From Roseococcus sp. SYP-B2431 (GTDB taxonomy: Bacteria > Pseudomonadota > Alphaproteobacteria > Acetobacterales > Acetobacteraceae), in the NCBI RefSeq assembly GCF_004336745.1, contig NZ_SJXD01000026.1:62001-126000 (forward strand): a stretch of 64,000 nt of DNA. The letters are read 5' to 3'. Under the pieces are notes generated by a model that made no database searches, was not told the DNA's origin, and saw only the letters and a program-made list of their open reading frames with translations. Below, piece by piece: positions 1 to 9,329 of this stretch. How positions within the stretch are numbered: position 1 is the stretch's first letter; each line of letters opens with the position of its first letter. The position numbers and the translations under genes are program-made.

Positions 1-536
1 GCGACCAGGGTGGGAACATCGATCTCCGGCAGGTCGGGCCGGGAATCCGGCCGGCCCATGATCGCGAGCTGCTGCCGGAGAAAGCCCTCATGGCCGACGC
101 GGGCTGCCATCTCCATCACCTCCTCCGCGAGCGGCGTCCCCAGCCGCGAGGGGTGGATGAGGCTCGGCAGCAGCCGCGGCGTCACGCCCCTGAACTGCCC
201 GGACTTGGACAGCGCCATCAGCGCGCGGCGACGGCGCTTCTGCTCTTCCGTGTCGGGCCGCGCCGAGGTGTCGAGCAGCGCCAGATGTGTGATCCGGCCG
301 CGCGCCTGGCGCCACACTTCCAGCGCGACATAGCCGCCCATCGACAGCCCCGCCACGGCGAAGCGCTCCTCGCCTTCCACCAGGTCCAGCGCGCGCGAGG
401 CCATCTCGGCCACGCTGTCGTCGCGCGCGAGATCGGCGATGCGCGGATCGGCGATTCCCGCCAAAGCCGGCAGGCAGTCGCGCCAGAGGCGGCCGTCGCA
501 GAGAAGGCCGGGAAGCAGCAGAAGGGGGCGAGGCAT
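1..536 (-). CDS. Alpha/beta hydrolase, C-terminus cut by the window edge
   Basis: The frame reads leftward from an ATG at 534-536 (MPRPLLLLPGLLCDGRLW...) and is still open at base 1, so about 178 residues are visible. It has the usual alpha/beta-hydrolase start, an oxyanion-region LLLLPGLLCD, then the nucleophile elbow GLSMGG near residue 76 (Ser is the likely nucleophile), followed by the strand LALLDTSARPD. This matches small MhpC/BioH-like esterases, so a cytoplasmic ester or C-C hydrolase is likely, but no substrate can be named. The catalytic Asp and His would lie beyond the window. It is divergent from the DEAD-box helicase gene. Confidence 0.8.
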   Translation of the reverse strand, partial: MPRPLLLLPGLLCDGRLWRDCLPALAGIADPRIADLARDDSVAEMASRALDLVEGEERFAVAGLSMGGYVALEVWRQARGRITHLALLDTSARPDTEEQKRRRRALMALSKSGQFRGVTPRLLPSLIHPSRLGTPLAEEVMEMAARVGHEGFLRQQLAIMGRPDSRPDLPEIDVPTLV

Positions 537-700
537 GCCCTGTGGATAATTCGCGCCAGGGCGGCGCGCAATGCGCGGGTTTCGTGTTGCGTTCCACCGG
601 CATCGGGCGCATATGCGGCTCGTTGCAGATGAGGGCGGCAAGTCCGCCCGACCGGCCGTGCGCGCGCCATGCGCCGGCCCTCAGGCCAGGAAGCCCAACT

Positions 701-2638
701 TTGAACGAGACCACCGCGCCCAGCGCGCATGCCGGCACCGATCCTGCCGTGACGGAAACCGAGACCAAGACCACCCCCGACACCCCCATCGCCGCCGCTG
801 CGGAAGAGGCTGTCGCGGAAGCGGCCCCCACCGATCCCGTCGCCGAGGCCGCCCCGCCGGCCGAGCCGGGGGCCACGGAGATCGTCGCCCAGCCGGCCGC
901 GTCCGAGGAGACGACGCCCGAAGTCGTGGCCGAGGCCGGCCCCGATGCCGAGGACGCCGCCCCGCTCGGCGAGGACGAGGTCTCCGACGCCGATTACGAC
1001 GCCGCCGAGCCCGGCCCGCCGCGCGCCATGTTCTCCGATCTCGGCCTCTCCGACGAGCTGCTCCGCGCCGTCATCGAGTCCGGCTACGTCCACCCGACGC
1101 CGATCCAGGAGCAGGCCATCCCCATCGTGCTGATGGGCCGCGATGTTCTGGGCTGCGCCCAGACCGGCACGGGCAAGACGGCCAGCTTCACCCTGCCGAT
1201 GATGGACATCCTCGCCGGCACGCGGGCCAAGGCGCGCATGCCGCGAAGCCTCATCCTCGAGCCCACGCGCGAGCTCGCGCTGCAGGTGGCCGAGCAGTTC
1301 GTCAAGTACGGCAAGTACCTCAACCTGAACCACGCGCTGCTCATCGGCGGCGAGAGCATGAACGACCAGCGCGACGTGCTCGAAAAGGGCGTGGACGTGC
1401 TGATCGCCACCCCCGGGCGCCTGCTCGACCTCTTCGACCGCGGCCGCATCCTGATGGCCGACTGCAAGCTCCTCGTCATCGACGAGGCCGACCGCATGCT
1501 GGACATGGGCTTCATCCCCGATGTCGAGCGCATCGTCTCGATCATTCCGCAGCTGCGGCAGACGCTGTTCTTCTCAGCCACCATGGCCCCTGAGATCCGC
1601 CGCCTGGCCGATGCCTTCCTGCAGAACCCCAAGGAGATCACGGTCAGCCGCCCGGCCTCGGTGGCGACCACCATCACCGCCGGCGTGGTCTATGTGCAGG
1701 AGCGCGAGAAGCGCGAGGCGCTGCGCCGGCTGATCCGCCGCGAGCAGGTGCAGAACGCGCTGATCTTCTGCAACCGCAAGATCGACGTGAACATCCTCTA
1801 CAAGTCGCTCAAGCGGCACGGCTTCTCGGTCGGCGAGCTGCATGGCGACATGGACCAGTCGGCCCGCTTCGCCACGCTGAACGCCTTCAAGGCGAACGAG
1901 ATCCGGCTGCTGGTCTGCTCCGATGTCGCGGCGCGGGGGCTCGACATCGGCGGCCTCAGCCATGTCTTCAACTTCGACATCCCCTTCCACTCCGAGGACT
2001 ATGTCCACCGCATCGGCCGCACGGGCCGCGCGGGGCGCGAGGGGCATGCCTATTCGATCGCGACGGCGGATGACGGCAAGCTGGTCCAGGCCATCGAGAA
2101 GCTGACCAATGCGCCGATCCCGCGCATCGAGATCGAGGGCATCGATCCCGTCAGCGACGAGGAGATCGCCGAGGCGGCGACCCGCAAGCGCGGCCGCAAC
2201 GGCCGGTCCATGGGGGCTTCCTCCGGTGGACGCGATTCCGGGCGCGAGCGTGGCGGCCGGGATCGCGGCGGCCGCAGCGCCCGCGACCGCGACGATCGCC
2301 CACGCGCCGAGGCCGCGCCGCGCGCCGCCGAGGAGGCGCCCCGCGAAGAGCGTCCCCGGCGCGACCGCGACGACCGCCCGCGCGGCCGCGGCCGCGACGA
2401 GGCTCCCCGCGAGGTGCCGCCGCCGCGTGAGGAATTCCGGGCTCGCGAGGAGCGCCCGCGGCGCGAGGAGTATCGCCGCGAGGAGTTCCGCGCGCGCGGC
2501 CGCGATCGCGACGACATGGGCCCGTCGGTCGTCGGCTTCGGCGACAGCGTGCCGGCCTTCATGCTGGTGCCGATCCGGGCCAAGCGCGAGGCGCGGGAGA
2601 CCGTCGAGGCCGCCGAGAATACCGACGCCGCGGCGTAA
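701..2638 (+). CDS. DEAD-box ATP-dependent RNA helicase with acidic N-tail and R/D-rich C-tail
   Basis: All DEAD-box motifs are present: Q-motif region PTPIQEQ, Walker A AQTGTGKT, PTRELA, DEAD, SAT and HRIGRTGRAGR. ATP-driven RNA unwinding, as in ribosome assembly or RNA decay (RhlE/CsdA-like), is the expected role. Before the core lies about 110 residues of Ala/Pro/Glu-rich low complexity. After it come about 145 residues rich in Arg, Asp, Gly and Glu, a likely disordered RNA-binding tail. The start is uncertain. The TTG at 701 follows an AGGAA and gives LNETTAPS. An in-frame ATG at 629 and another at 542 exist, but 542 is only five bases from the divergent hydrolase start and leaves no room for a promoter. 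Confidence 0.9.
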   Translation: MNETTAPSAHAGTDPAVTETETKTTPDTPIAAAAEEAVAEAAPTDPVAEAAPPAEPGATEIVAQPAASEETTPEVVAEAGPDAEDAAPLGEDEVSDADYDAAEPGPPRAMFSDLGLSDELLRAVIESGYVHPTPIQEQAIPIVLMGRDVLGCAQTGTGKTASFTLPMMDILAGTRAKARMPRSLILEPTRELALQVAEQFVKYGKYLNLNHALLIGGESMNDQRDVLEKGVDVLIATPGRLLDLFDRGRILMADCKLLVIDEADRMLDMGFIPDVERIVSIIPQLRQTLFFSATMAPEIRRLADAFLQNPKEITVSRPASVATTITAGVVYVQEREKREALRRLIRREQVQNALIFCNRKIDVNILYKSLKRHGFSVGELHGDMDQSARFATLNAFKANEIRLLVCSDVAARGLDIGGLSHVFNFDIPFHSEDYVHRIGRTGRAGREGHAYSIATADDGKLVQAIEKLTNAPIPRIEIEGIDPVSDEEIAEAATRKRGRNGRSMGASSGGRDSGRERGGRDRGGRSARDRDDRPRAEAAPRAAEEAPREERPRRDRDDRPRGRGRDEAPREVPPPREEFRAREERPRREEYRREEFRARGRDRDDMGPSVVGFGDSVPAFMLVPIRAKREARETVEAAENTDAAA

Positions 2639-2667
2639 AGGACAGCGAGGGGGCCTGGACCCTCTCC

Positions 2668-2699
2668 GGACCGTGATCCACTTCGGTGGATCACGGTCC
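2668..2699. terminator. Perfect 14-bp hairpin with TTCG loop between convergent genes
   Basis: GGACCGTGATCCAC and GTGGATCACGGTCC form a perfect stem around a TTCG tetraloop. A second imperfect palindrome (GCTGAG...CTCAGC, about 2709-2747) follows at once. The site sits between the 3' ends of the helicase and the beta-lactamase-like gene, so a bidirectional terminator or an extragenic palindromic element is likely. There is no T-tract on either side. Confidence 0.55.
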
Positions 2700-2758
2700 A
2701 GACCTTGGCTGAGAGGACGATTCGCCGCTTCGGCGATTCCGCCTCAGCGGATCGTGCT

Positions 2759-3736
2759 CTAGGAAATGCGCGCCGCGACGGCGCGCAGCACCGCTTGCGC
2801 CGCGGGGACCATCGCGGCGGTGGCGGGCTGCACGGTCTCCGGGCCGCCCTGCCAGTTGTACGAGAAGCAGAAGCTCGCGGGGATGCCGCGCACCATCATC
2901 TGGCCGGCCAGCGAGAGCGCATTTTCCCCTTGCCAGACGATGCTGCCGCCCTTGCCGTAGGACGCGATCCCCGGAGGGACGGTGGCGCTCAGCGCATCCG
3001 CCATGGAGGAGATCCGCCGGAACTCCGACAGCGCCGTCGCCGAGGTGAAGAGCCGCCCGGACAGCACATAGCGATACCAGGTCACCAGCGCGGTGGCGGA
3101 CGCGGACATGCTCTCGACATTGTTCATGATCGGTCGCGGCGGGCCGGGCAGCCGGTCCGCGAGCACCGCCTGCACGCCGTCCCAGCCGATATCCTGCTCC
3201 GGCGCCGCGCCTGCCAGATAGGAGAAGAGCCGCCGCGTCGAGGTCGGGACCTGCACGCCCGCGAGCGGCACGCGCGCGATCACCGCGCGCACCGCGTCCA
3301 CGCCGATCTTCTTCAGCACCATGTCGGTCGCCGTGTTGTCGCTATGCGCGATCATGGCCTCCAGCGCCGATCGCGCGGGCAGCGTGCCGGTGAGCTTCTC
3401 CAGCACGGGGCTGACCAGCGAGCGGACCTCGTCGTTCAGCGGCAGCTGCTCGGCCAAGCTCAGCCCGTCGTCCTGCACCGCCAGCAGATAGGCCGCGAGG
3501 ATGAAGGTCTTCACCACGCTGCCCACGAAGAGCGGCCGGTCCGGCTGATGGCCGAGCTGCCAGGCGCCGGCCGGATCGTCGACCGCGACGAAAGCACTCA
3601 CCGTGCCCGGCAACGCGGCCAGGGCGGTCATGGCCTCCTCGGCGGCGTTCACCGGCACCCCCTGGGCGAGAACGCCCGCCGGCAGGAGCAGGGGCGCCGC
3701 GAGGAAGGCATGTCGCCGGCGGATCTGGATCGGCAT
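2759..3736 (-). CDS. Exported class A beta-lactamase-like serine hydrolase
   Basis: This 325-residue protein begins with RRRHAFLAAPLLLPAGVLAQ, an exported signal with an Arg-rich n-region (Tat-like). The penicillin-binding fold motifs appear in order: S73-V-V-K76, S132-D-N134 and YGKGGS near the C-terminus in place of KTG. It therefore belongs to the class A beta-lactamase/transpeptidase superfamily and acts in the periplasm. The omega-loop Glu is not obvious by eye, so true beta-lactam hydrolysis is not established; a PBP-like or carboxypeptidase-like serine hydrolase is an alternative. The gene stands alone, divergent from gcdH across about 230 bp. Confidence 0.8.
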   Translation of the reverse strand: MPIQIRRRHAFLAAPLLLPAGVLAQGVPVNAAEEAMTALAALPGTVSAFVAVDDPAGAWQLGHQPDRPLFVGSVVKTFILAAYLLAVQDDGLSLAEQLPLNDEVRSLVSPVLEKLTGTLPARSALEAMIAHSDNTATDMVLKKIGVDAVRAVIARVPLAGVQVPTSTRRLFSYLAGAAPEQDIGWDGVQAVLADRLPGPPRPIMNNVESMSASATALVTWYRYVLSGRLFTSATALSEFRRISSMADALSATVPPGIASYGKGGSIVWQGENALSLAGQMMVRGIPASFCFSYNWQGGPETVQPATAAMVPAAQAVLRAVAARIS

Positions 3737-3967
3737 CTTCGGGCATCCTCGATGTGTCGGGGGAGCAAACGCCGTTCCGCCCGGGTCGTCGCGCAGGGTA
3801 GCTCAAACCCTCCCATTCCCGTGCATCTTCGTTCGCCGCCGGCCAGACGTCCATGCGCGGCGCACAGGCCGCACATGCCCCGACGACGGCGGGCTTGCGC
3901 TTCCCTGGCGGGGGCGTGATAGGACGCGCATCTCCCGTCGAACCGGCGCGCCCGAAGGAAAGCGAAG

Positions 3968-5158
3968 ATGAACGTCGTCACCAGGACAAAGACCCCGCCC
4001 TTCACGTGGGACGACGCCCTCCTGCTGGACGAGCAGCTGACCGAGGACGAGCGGATGATCCGCGACGCCGCGCGCGACTTCTGCCAGGACAAGCTGATGC
4101 CCGGCGTGCTGATGGCCAACCGGAACGAGACCTTCGACCGCTCCATCATGAACGCCTTCGGCGAGCAGGGTTTTCTCGGCGCCACCCTGGAAGGCTACGG
4201 CTGCGCCGGCGTTTCCTACGTGGCCTACGGCCTCATGGCGCGCGAGGTCGAGCGCGTGGACAGCGGCTACCGCTCCGCCTTCTCGGTCCAGTCCTCGCTG
4301 GTGATGTTCCCCATCCACGCCTATGGCTCCGAGGCGCAGAAGCAGAAGTTCCTGCCCAAGCTGCGCACCGGCGAGTGGGTCGGCTGTTTCGGCCTGACCG
4401 AGCCCGATGCCGGCTCCGATCCCAATTCCATGCGCACCCGCGCGAAGAAGGTCGATGGCGGTTGGCTGGTCTCGGGCTCCAAGACCTGGATCACCAACTC
4501 CCCCATAGCCGACGTCTGCGTGGTCTGGGCCAAGGACGACGAGGGCACGCTCGGCGGCTTCCTGCTCGAGCGGGGCATGAAGGGCCTCACCACGCCGAAG
4601 ATCGAGGGCAAGTTCAGCCTGCGCGCCTCCACCACCGGCATGATCATGATGGACGAGGTCTTCGTCCCCGATGAGAACCGCCTGCCGGGCGTGCGCTCCT
4701 TCGCCGGCCCCTTCTCCTGCCTCAACCGCGCCCGCTACGGCATCGCCTGGGGCGCGCTGGGCGCGGCCGAGTTCTGCATGGCGGCCGCCCGCGACTACAC
4801 GCTGAACCGCAAGATGTTCGGCCGCCCGCTGGCGCAGACGCAGCTCATCCAGAAGAAGCTCGCCGACATGGAGACCGAGATCACCCTCGGCCTGCAGGCG
4901 GTGCTGCGCGTGGGCCGGCTCTTCGACGAGGGCAAGGCGGCGCCGGAGATGATCTCGCTCGTGAAGCGCAACAACTGCGGGAAGTCGCTCGACATCGCGC
5001 GGATGAGCCGCGACATGCATGGCGGCAACGGGATCGTCGACGAGTATCACGTGATCCGGCACGTCATGAACCTCGAGACGGTGAACACCTACGAGGGGAC
5101 GCATGACGTGCACGCGCTGATCCTCGGGCGGGCGATCACGGGGCTCAACGCGTTCTGA
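3968..5158 (+). CDS. gcdH: Glutaryl-CoA dehydrogenase
   Basis: This 396-residue FAD-dependent acyl-CoA dehydrogenase should oxidise and decarboxylate glutaryl-CoA to crotonyl-CoA in lysine/tryptophan catabolism. Family marks are the FAD/substrate segment [14 protein letters not shown], the flavin-binding [11 protein letters not shown], and the C-terminal catalytic [18 protein letters not shown] with Glu376. YEGTHDVH at this spot is typical of GCDH rather than short-chain enzymes. The length is standard. The start ATG follows GAAGGAAAGCGAAG, a good ribosome site. It is monocistronic and followed by a cluster of hairpins. Confidence 0.95.
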   Translation: MNVVTRTKTPPFTWDDALLLDEQLTEDERMIRDAARDFCQDKLMPGVLMANRNETFDRSIMNAFGEQGFLGATLEGYGCAGVSYVAYGLMAREVERVDSGYRSAFSVQSSLVMFPIHAYGSEAQKQKFLPKLRTGEWVGCFGLTEPDAGSDPNSMRTRAKKVDGGWLVSGSKTWITNSPIADVCVVWAKDDEGTLGGFLLERGMKGLTTPKIEGKFSLRASTTGMIMMDEVFVPDENRLPGVRSFAGPFSCLNRARYGIAWGALGAAEFCMAAARDYTLNRKMFGRPLAQTQLIQKKLADMETEITLGLQAVLRVGRLFDEGKAAPEMISLVKRNNCGKSLDIARMSRDMHGGNGIVDEYHVIRHVMNLETVNTYEGTHDVHALILGRAITGLNAF

Positions 5159-5163
5159 TCCTC

Positions 5164-5284
5164 GAGAGGGGCTTTGCCCCTCTCAAACTCTCCCCAGCAA
5201 GAACCTCAGGTTCTTGCATCTCCGACCAGTATTGGGGTTCAGGGCATAAAGCCCTGGCGGGGGTCGAGGGGGCAGAGCCCCCTC
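5164..5284. repeat. Cluster of four short palindromes downstream of gcdH
   Basis: The gap between gcdH and the methyltransferase holds four inverted repeats in a row: GAGAGGGGC/GCCCCTCTC (5164-5184), CAAGAACCT/AGGTTCTTG (5198-5216), CAGGGC/GCCCTG (5240-5256) and GAGGGGGC/GCCCCCTC (5266-5284). Arms are six to nine bases and perfect, with loops of one to five bases. The first may end gcdH transcription. The array as a whole resembles a mosaic extragenic palindromic element. Confidence 0.6.
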
Positions 5285-5304
5285 GCATCCAACAAGGGAC
5301 CATC

Positions 5305-6546
5305 ATGCCGGATTACCGGATCGAGCGCATGGGCGCCGGCGGCGACGGCATCGCTCCCGGTCCCACTCACATCTCCTTCACCCTCCCCGGCGAGCGCGTC
5401 GAGGCCCGCCCCTCCGGCAAGGAGCGCGCGGCGCTCGTGGAGGTGCTGGAGGCCAGCCCCGAGCGCGTGGACTGGCCCTGCCGCCACTTCACCATCTGCG
5501 GAGGCTGCGCCCTGCAGCATTGGGACAGGCATCCCTACGCCGCCTGGAAGCGCGGTCGCCTCGCCGAGGCCCTGTCGCGCGCGGGCTATGGCGACCCCGA
5601 AGTCGGGCCCATGGTGCCGACGCCGCGCAACGTCCGCCAGCGCGCGGATTTCGGCCTGGAGCGCCTGGCCGACGGCCGCGTCGAGATCGGCTTCCATGAG
5701 CGCGGCACCACCAACCTCGTGCCGATGCGCGAATGTCATGTGGTGCTGCCGAACCTGGTCGCGCTGCTGCCTAATCTGGCCGAGGCGCTGCGCGGACTGA
5801 ACGCGCTGCGCCGGCTGGGCTCGGCCGTGATCAACATGCTCGACAGCGGGCCGGACATCCTGCTGCGCACCGACATGCCGCTTTCCATGCCGGACCGGCG
5901 CCTGCTGGCCGCCTTCGCGGAGGCCGAGGGCATTCCGCGCATCGCATGGGAAACCAAGGGCGGCGCCGAGGTCGCGGCGCAGATTCGGCCGGTGCGGCAC
6001 AGGCTGTCCGGGGTCACGGTCTCGCCGCCGCCCGGCGCCTTCCTCCAGGCCAGCGCTCCGGGCGAGGCGGCCATCATCGAGGCGGTCGTCGCCGGACTGC
6101 CGAGGAAGCGCTCTGCGCGCGCCCGCGTGGCCGACCTCTATGCCGGCATCGGCACGCTCTCCTTCCCGCTGCGGAACCACGTGCTGGTCGATGCCTTCGA
6201 GGGCGACCCGGCCGCCGCCGAGGCGCTGCGCGCCGGCTCCAACGCCGCCCAGGCCCATATCCGCACCGAACGTCGCGACCTCGCCCGCCAGCCGCTCCTC
6301 CCCGCCGAGCTGAAGAACTACCTCGCCGTTGTGCTGGACCCGCCCTTCGCCGGCGCGCCCGAGCAGGTGGCGCAGATCGCGCGCAGCAAGCTGGAGCGCG
6401 TGATCTACGTCTCCTGCGGCCCGGCCGCGCTGAGCCGGGACGCCGCCACCCTGCGCGCCGCGGGCTTCAAACTTCTGACGGCGACGCCGGTGGATCAATT
6501 TCTCTGGTCCCCGCACCTCGAATCTGTGGTTGTCTTCGCCCGCTGA
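5305..6546 (+). CDS. TrmA/RlmD-family 5-methyluridine RNA methyltransferase
   Basis: This 413-residue class I SAM enzyme has the family's [4Fe-4S] cysteines C59, C65, C68 and C144 (CRHFTICGGC, MREC). It also has the SAM-binding VADLYAGIGTLSFPL, the motif DPPFAG, and the catalytic Cys371 in YVSCGPAALSRD. These are the marks of RlmC/RlmD/RumA-type enzymes that methylate uridine in 23S rRNA. The N-terminal TRAM-like segment (about 1-45) is short. The precise target base cannot be read from sequence. The ATG follows an AAGGGACC. Confidence 0.88.
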   Translation: MPDYRIERMGAGGDGIAPGPTHISFTLPGERVEARPSGKERAALVEVLEASPERVDWPCRHFTICGGCALQHWDRHPYAAWKRGRLAEALSRAGYGDPEVGPMVPTPRNVRQRADFGLERLADGRVEIGFHERGTTNLVPMRECHVVLPNLVALLPNLAEALRGLNALRRLGSAVINMLDSGPDILLRTDMPLSMPDRRLLAAFAEAEGIPRIAWETKGGAEVAAQIRPVRHRLSGVTVSPPPGAFLQASAPGEAAIIEAVVAGLPRKRSARARVADLYAGIGTLSFPLRNHVLVDAFEGDPAAAEALRAGSNAAQAHIRTERRDLARQPLLPAELKNYLAVVLDPPFAGAPEQVAQIARSKLERVIYVSCGPAALSRDAATLRAAGFKLLTATPVDQFLWSPHLESVVVFAR

Positions 6547-6580
6547 GCCCCCAAACGGGGGCTCACGGGAGACAAGCACC

Positions 6581-7564
6581 ATGTCCACAGACCGCCGCAC
6601 GCTCTTCGCCGGCTCGGCCACGATCGCGACCGCCCTGGCGCTGCCCGCCCTCGCCCAGCAGGCGGCCGCCCCCGCCGCGCCGACCGCCACCAACGCCCAG
6701 GCGCCTGGCTTCTACCGCTTCAAGGTGGGCGGCCTGACCGTCACGACCGTCCATGACGGCTTCGCCCGCCGCCCCGTGCAGGGCTTCGTGCGCAATGCCG
6801 AGCTCTCGGAGGTCCAGGCCGTGCTGGCCAGCAACTTCATGCCGGCCGACACGCTGACCATCCCCTTCACCATGACCTTCGTGACGACGCCCGCGGGCCT
6901 CGTGGCCTTCGACGCCGGCAACGCCCCCCCGTCCGGCACCGCCACCAACGGCCAAGCCGCGGCCAACATGCGCGCGGCGGGGATCGACCCGGCCCGCGTC
7001 GTGGCGGTGATCGTGAGCCACTTCCACGGCGACCACATCTCCGGCCTGGGCTCGGCCGACGGCCAACGCCTCTTCCCCAATGCCGAGATCATCGTGCCCG
7101 CGACGGAATGGGCCTGGTGGACGGAGGAAGGCAACGTCACGCGCAGTCCCGAGGGCCAGCGCGGCACTTTCGCGAACACGAAGAACCGCTTCGCGCCCTA
7201 TCAGGGCCGCATCCGCCAGATCGCCGACGGGGCCGAGGCCGTGCCCGGCATCCGCGCCGTGGCCGCCTACGGCCATACGCCGGGGCACACGATGTACCGC
7301 ATCGCCGATGGCGGCGAGCAGATGATGTATGTGGCCGACATCACCAACCGTCCGGAGCTCATGGCGCCGCGCCCGGATTGGCAGATCGTCTTCGACTTCG
7401 ACGGCGACACGGCCGCCGCCGTCCGCCGCCGCGTGCTCGACCAGGTGGCGACGGACCGCATGCGCGTCACGGGCTACCACTTCCCCTTCCCGGCCAACGG
7501 CTACTTCGTGAAGGACGGCAACGGCTACCGCTTCGTCCCGGGCGACTGGTCGAGCGCGATCTGA
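6581..7564 (+). CDS. Exported metallo-beta-lactamase-fold hydrolase (copy 1)
   Basis: This 327-residue protein opens with STDRRTLFAGSATIATALALPALAQQ, a Tat-like or Sec export signal. The metal motif H147-F-H149-G-D151-H152 is followed by HTPGHT (third metal His) and a later conserved VADI Asp, so a binuclear zinc site is expected. The closest class is the periplasmic MBL-fold hydrolases. Lactonase-like activity is possible, but the substrate is unknown. The next gene is a clear paralogue starting 14 bp downstream, so the pair is a tandem duplication and one transcription unit. The start at 6581 was chosen because it begins the signal peptide and follows GGGAGAC. Confidence 0.88.
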   Translation: MSTDRRTLFAGSATIATALALPALAQQAAAPAAPTATNAQAPGFYRFKVGGLTVTTVHDGFARRPVQGFVRNAELSEVQAVLASNFMPADTLTIPFTMTFVTTPAGLVAFDAGNAPPSGTATNGQAAANMRAAGIDPARVVAVIVSHFHGDHISGLGSADGQRLFPNAEIIVPATEWAWWTEEGNVTRSPEGQRGTFANTKNRFAPYQGRIRQIADGAEAVPGIRAVAAYGHTPGHTMYRIADGGEQMMYVADITNRPELMAPRPDWQIVFDFDGDTAAAVRRRVLDQVATDRMRVTGYHFPFPANGYFVKDGNGYRFVPGDWSSAI

Positions 7565-7578
7565 CGAGAGGCACGGAC

Positions 7579-8541
7579 ATGAACCGCCGCCTCCTCCTGG
7601 CCGGGGCCGCTGCGGGCATCGCGGCCGCCCGGACTGCCCCTGCCCAGACCGCCGCGACGCCTGAAACCCAGGCGCCCGGCTTCTACCGCTTCAAGGTGGG
7701 CGACTTCACCGTCACCACCGTGCATGACGGCTTCGTGCTCCGGGCCAATCCGCTGGAGGGGCTGGTCACCAACGCGCCGGCCGCCGAGGTCCAGGCCGTG
7801 CTGGAAGGCGCGGCCCTGCCGGTCCGCGGGCTGATGAACCCCTATATCGTCACCTTCGTCGAGACCGGCCGGGGCCTCGTCGCCTTCGACGCCGGCACCG
7901 GGGCGGGGCAGATGGCGCCGGGCACGGGCCTCCTGCCGCGCAACATGGCGGCGGCCGGGCTGCGGCCAGAGGACGTCACCCTGGTCGCCATCAGCCACTT
8001 CCACGGCGACCACATCACCGGCCTCACGACGCGCGAGAACCAGCCCTTCTTCCCCAATGCCGAGGTGGCGGTGCCGGCCGCCGAATGGGCCTGGTGGAGC
8101 GACACCGCCAACGAGGCGCGCAGTCCGCAATTCCAGCGCGGGAATTTCGCGAACACCGCGCGCCGCTTCGCTCCCCTGCGCGCCCGGATGCGGATCTTCG
8201 AAGCGGAGGCCGAGGTCGCGCCGGGCATCCGCGCCATCGCGACGCCGGGCCACACGCCGGGCCATTGCGCCTTTCACATCGCGAGCGGCCGCGAGCAGTT
8301 CTTCGTCACGGCCGACGCGGCCGGCCGGCCGGAGCTTTTCCTGCGGCAGCCGGGCTGGCACTCCGTCTTCGACTTCGGTGGGGCGATGGCGGTGGAAAGC
8401 CGGCGCCGCCTCTTCGGCCGGATCGCCGCCGAGCGCGCCCGCATGGCGGCCTACCACTTCCCCTTCCCCGGGACCGGCTACATCCTGGAGGAGACGGGCG
8501 GCTTCCGCTTCGTGCCCGCCGACTGGTCCAGCGTGGTCTGA
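7579..8541 (+). CDS. Exported metallo-beta-lactamase-fold hydrolase (copy 2)
   Basis: This 320-residue paralogue of the preceding gene shares long stretches such as APGFYRFKVG, TVTTVHDGF and SHFHGDHI. It keeps H140-x-H142-x-D144-H145 and HTPGHC. The signal is MNRRLLLAGAAAGIAAA. The main differences lie between residues 50 and 130 and in the loop after the metal motif, so substrate range may have diverged. A Cys follows the HTPGH histidine where copy 1 has Thr. It is co-directional with copy 1 and ends 6 bp before the convergent SDR gene. Confidence 0.88.
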   Translation: MNRRLLLAGAAAGIAAARTAPAQTAATPETQAPGFYRFKVGDFTVTTVHDGFVLRANPLEGLVTNAPAAEVQAVLEGAALPVRGLMNPYIVTFVETGRGLVAFDAGTGAGQMAPGTGLLPRNMAAAGLRPEDVTLVAISHFHGDHITGLTTRENQPFFPNAEVAVPAAEWAWWSDTANEARSPQFQRGNFANTARRFAPLRARMRIFEAEAEVAPGIRAIATPGHTPGHCAFHIASGREQFFVTADAAGRPELFLRQPGWHSVFDFGGAMAVESRRRLFGRIAAERARMAAYHFPFPGTGYILEETGGFRFVPADWSSVV

Positions 8542-8547
8542 GCGGGT

Positions 8548-9282
8548 TCAGTAGACCGCGCGGCCGCCCGAGCAGTCGAAGATCGCGCCGGTGGAAAAGC
8601 TCACCGCGTCCGAGGCCAGGAAGGCGGCCATCTCCGCCACCTCGGAGGTGAGGCCGAAGCGGCCCAGCGGGATCTTCGACTTCATCCAGGCCACCTGCTC
8701 GGCCGTCATCTGCTGGAACAGCTCGGTCTCCACCGCGGCCGGGGTGATGCAGTTCACCCGCACCTCCGTCCCGGCCAGCTCCTTGCCGAGCGACTTCGTC
8801 AGGCCGATCACCCCCGCCTTGGCCGCGGAATAGGCCGAGGCCATGGGGTTGCCCTCCTTCCCGGCGATGCTGGCGATGTTGACGATGCGCCCGCGATTGC
8901 GCGCCCGCATGCCCGGAACGACGCAGCGGCAGGTGAGATAGACGCCGACCAGATCCACCTCGATGACCCGGCGCCAGTCGTCCACCGGATAATCCTCGAG
9001 CCGGTGGTTGGGGCCGGTGATGCCGGCATTGGCCACCATGATGTCGACCGGACCGAGCACCGCCTCGGTGCGGGCGAGAGCGGCTTGCAGGCTCGCGGCG
9101 TCGGTGACGTCGGCGGCCTCGGCATGCGCGCCGGACGCGGCGGCGGCCGACCGCGCCACGCCGACGTCGGCATCCCAGAGCGCCACGCGCGCGCCGTCCC
9201 GGGACAGGCGCTCCGCAATGGCGAGGCCAATGCCGCGGGCCCCGCCCGTCACAACGGCCACCCGGCCTTCCAGCTGTCCCAT
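8548..9282 (-). CDS. Short-chain dehydrogenase/reductase (SDR)
   Basis: This is a classical SDR of 244 residues: cofactor motif VTGGARGIGLA near the N-terminus, VANAGI, catalytic Ser in NIASIAG, and Y-x-x-x-K as AYSAAKAG. An acidic residue ends the second strand (LWDADV), favouring NAD over NADP. It resembles FabG/3-oxoacyl reductase or sugar-alcohol dehydrogenases. The ATG at 9280-9282 (MGQLEGR) was chosen over an upstream in-frame ATG because it starts the Rossmann fold and has a GGGG before it. Confidence 0.88.
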   Translation of the reverse strand: MGQLEGRVAVVTGGARGIGLAIAERLSRDGARVALWDADVGVARSAAAASGAHAEAADVTDAASLQAALARTEAVLGPVDIMVANAGITGPNHRLEDYPVDDWRRVIEVDLVGVYLTCRCVVPGMRARNRGRIVNIASIAGKEGNPMASAYSAAKAGVIGLTKSLGKELAGTEVRVNCITPAAVETELFQQMTAEQVAWMKSKIPLGRFGLTSEVAEMAAFLASDAVSFSTGAIFDCSGGRAVY

Positions 9283-9329
9283 GGTATCCCCCGAGGCTTT
9301 CGGGGAGCATCGCCCAAGGGGCTCCCGGG

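Noticed and set aside
5159-5304. A small coding gene in the hairpin cluster
   Set aside because: The open frames there are short, biased by palindromes and run into the methyltransferase in the wrong frame.
6581-8541. Quorum-quenching AHL lactonases
   Set aside because: The metal motif fits, but both proteins are exported and nothing else supports acyl-homoserine lactone as substrate.
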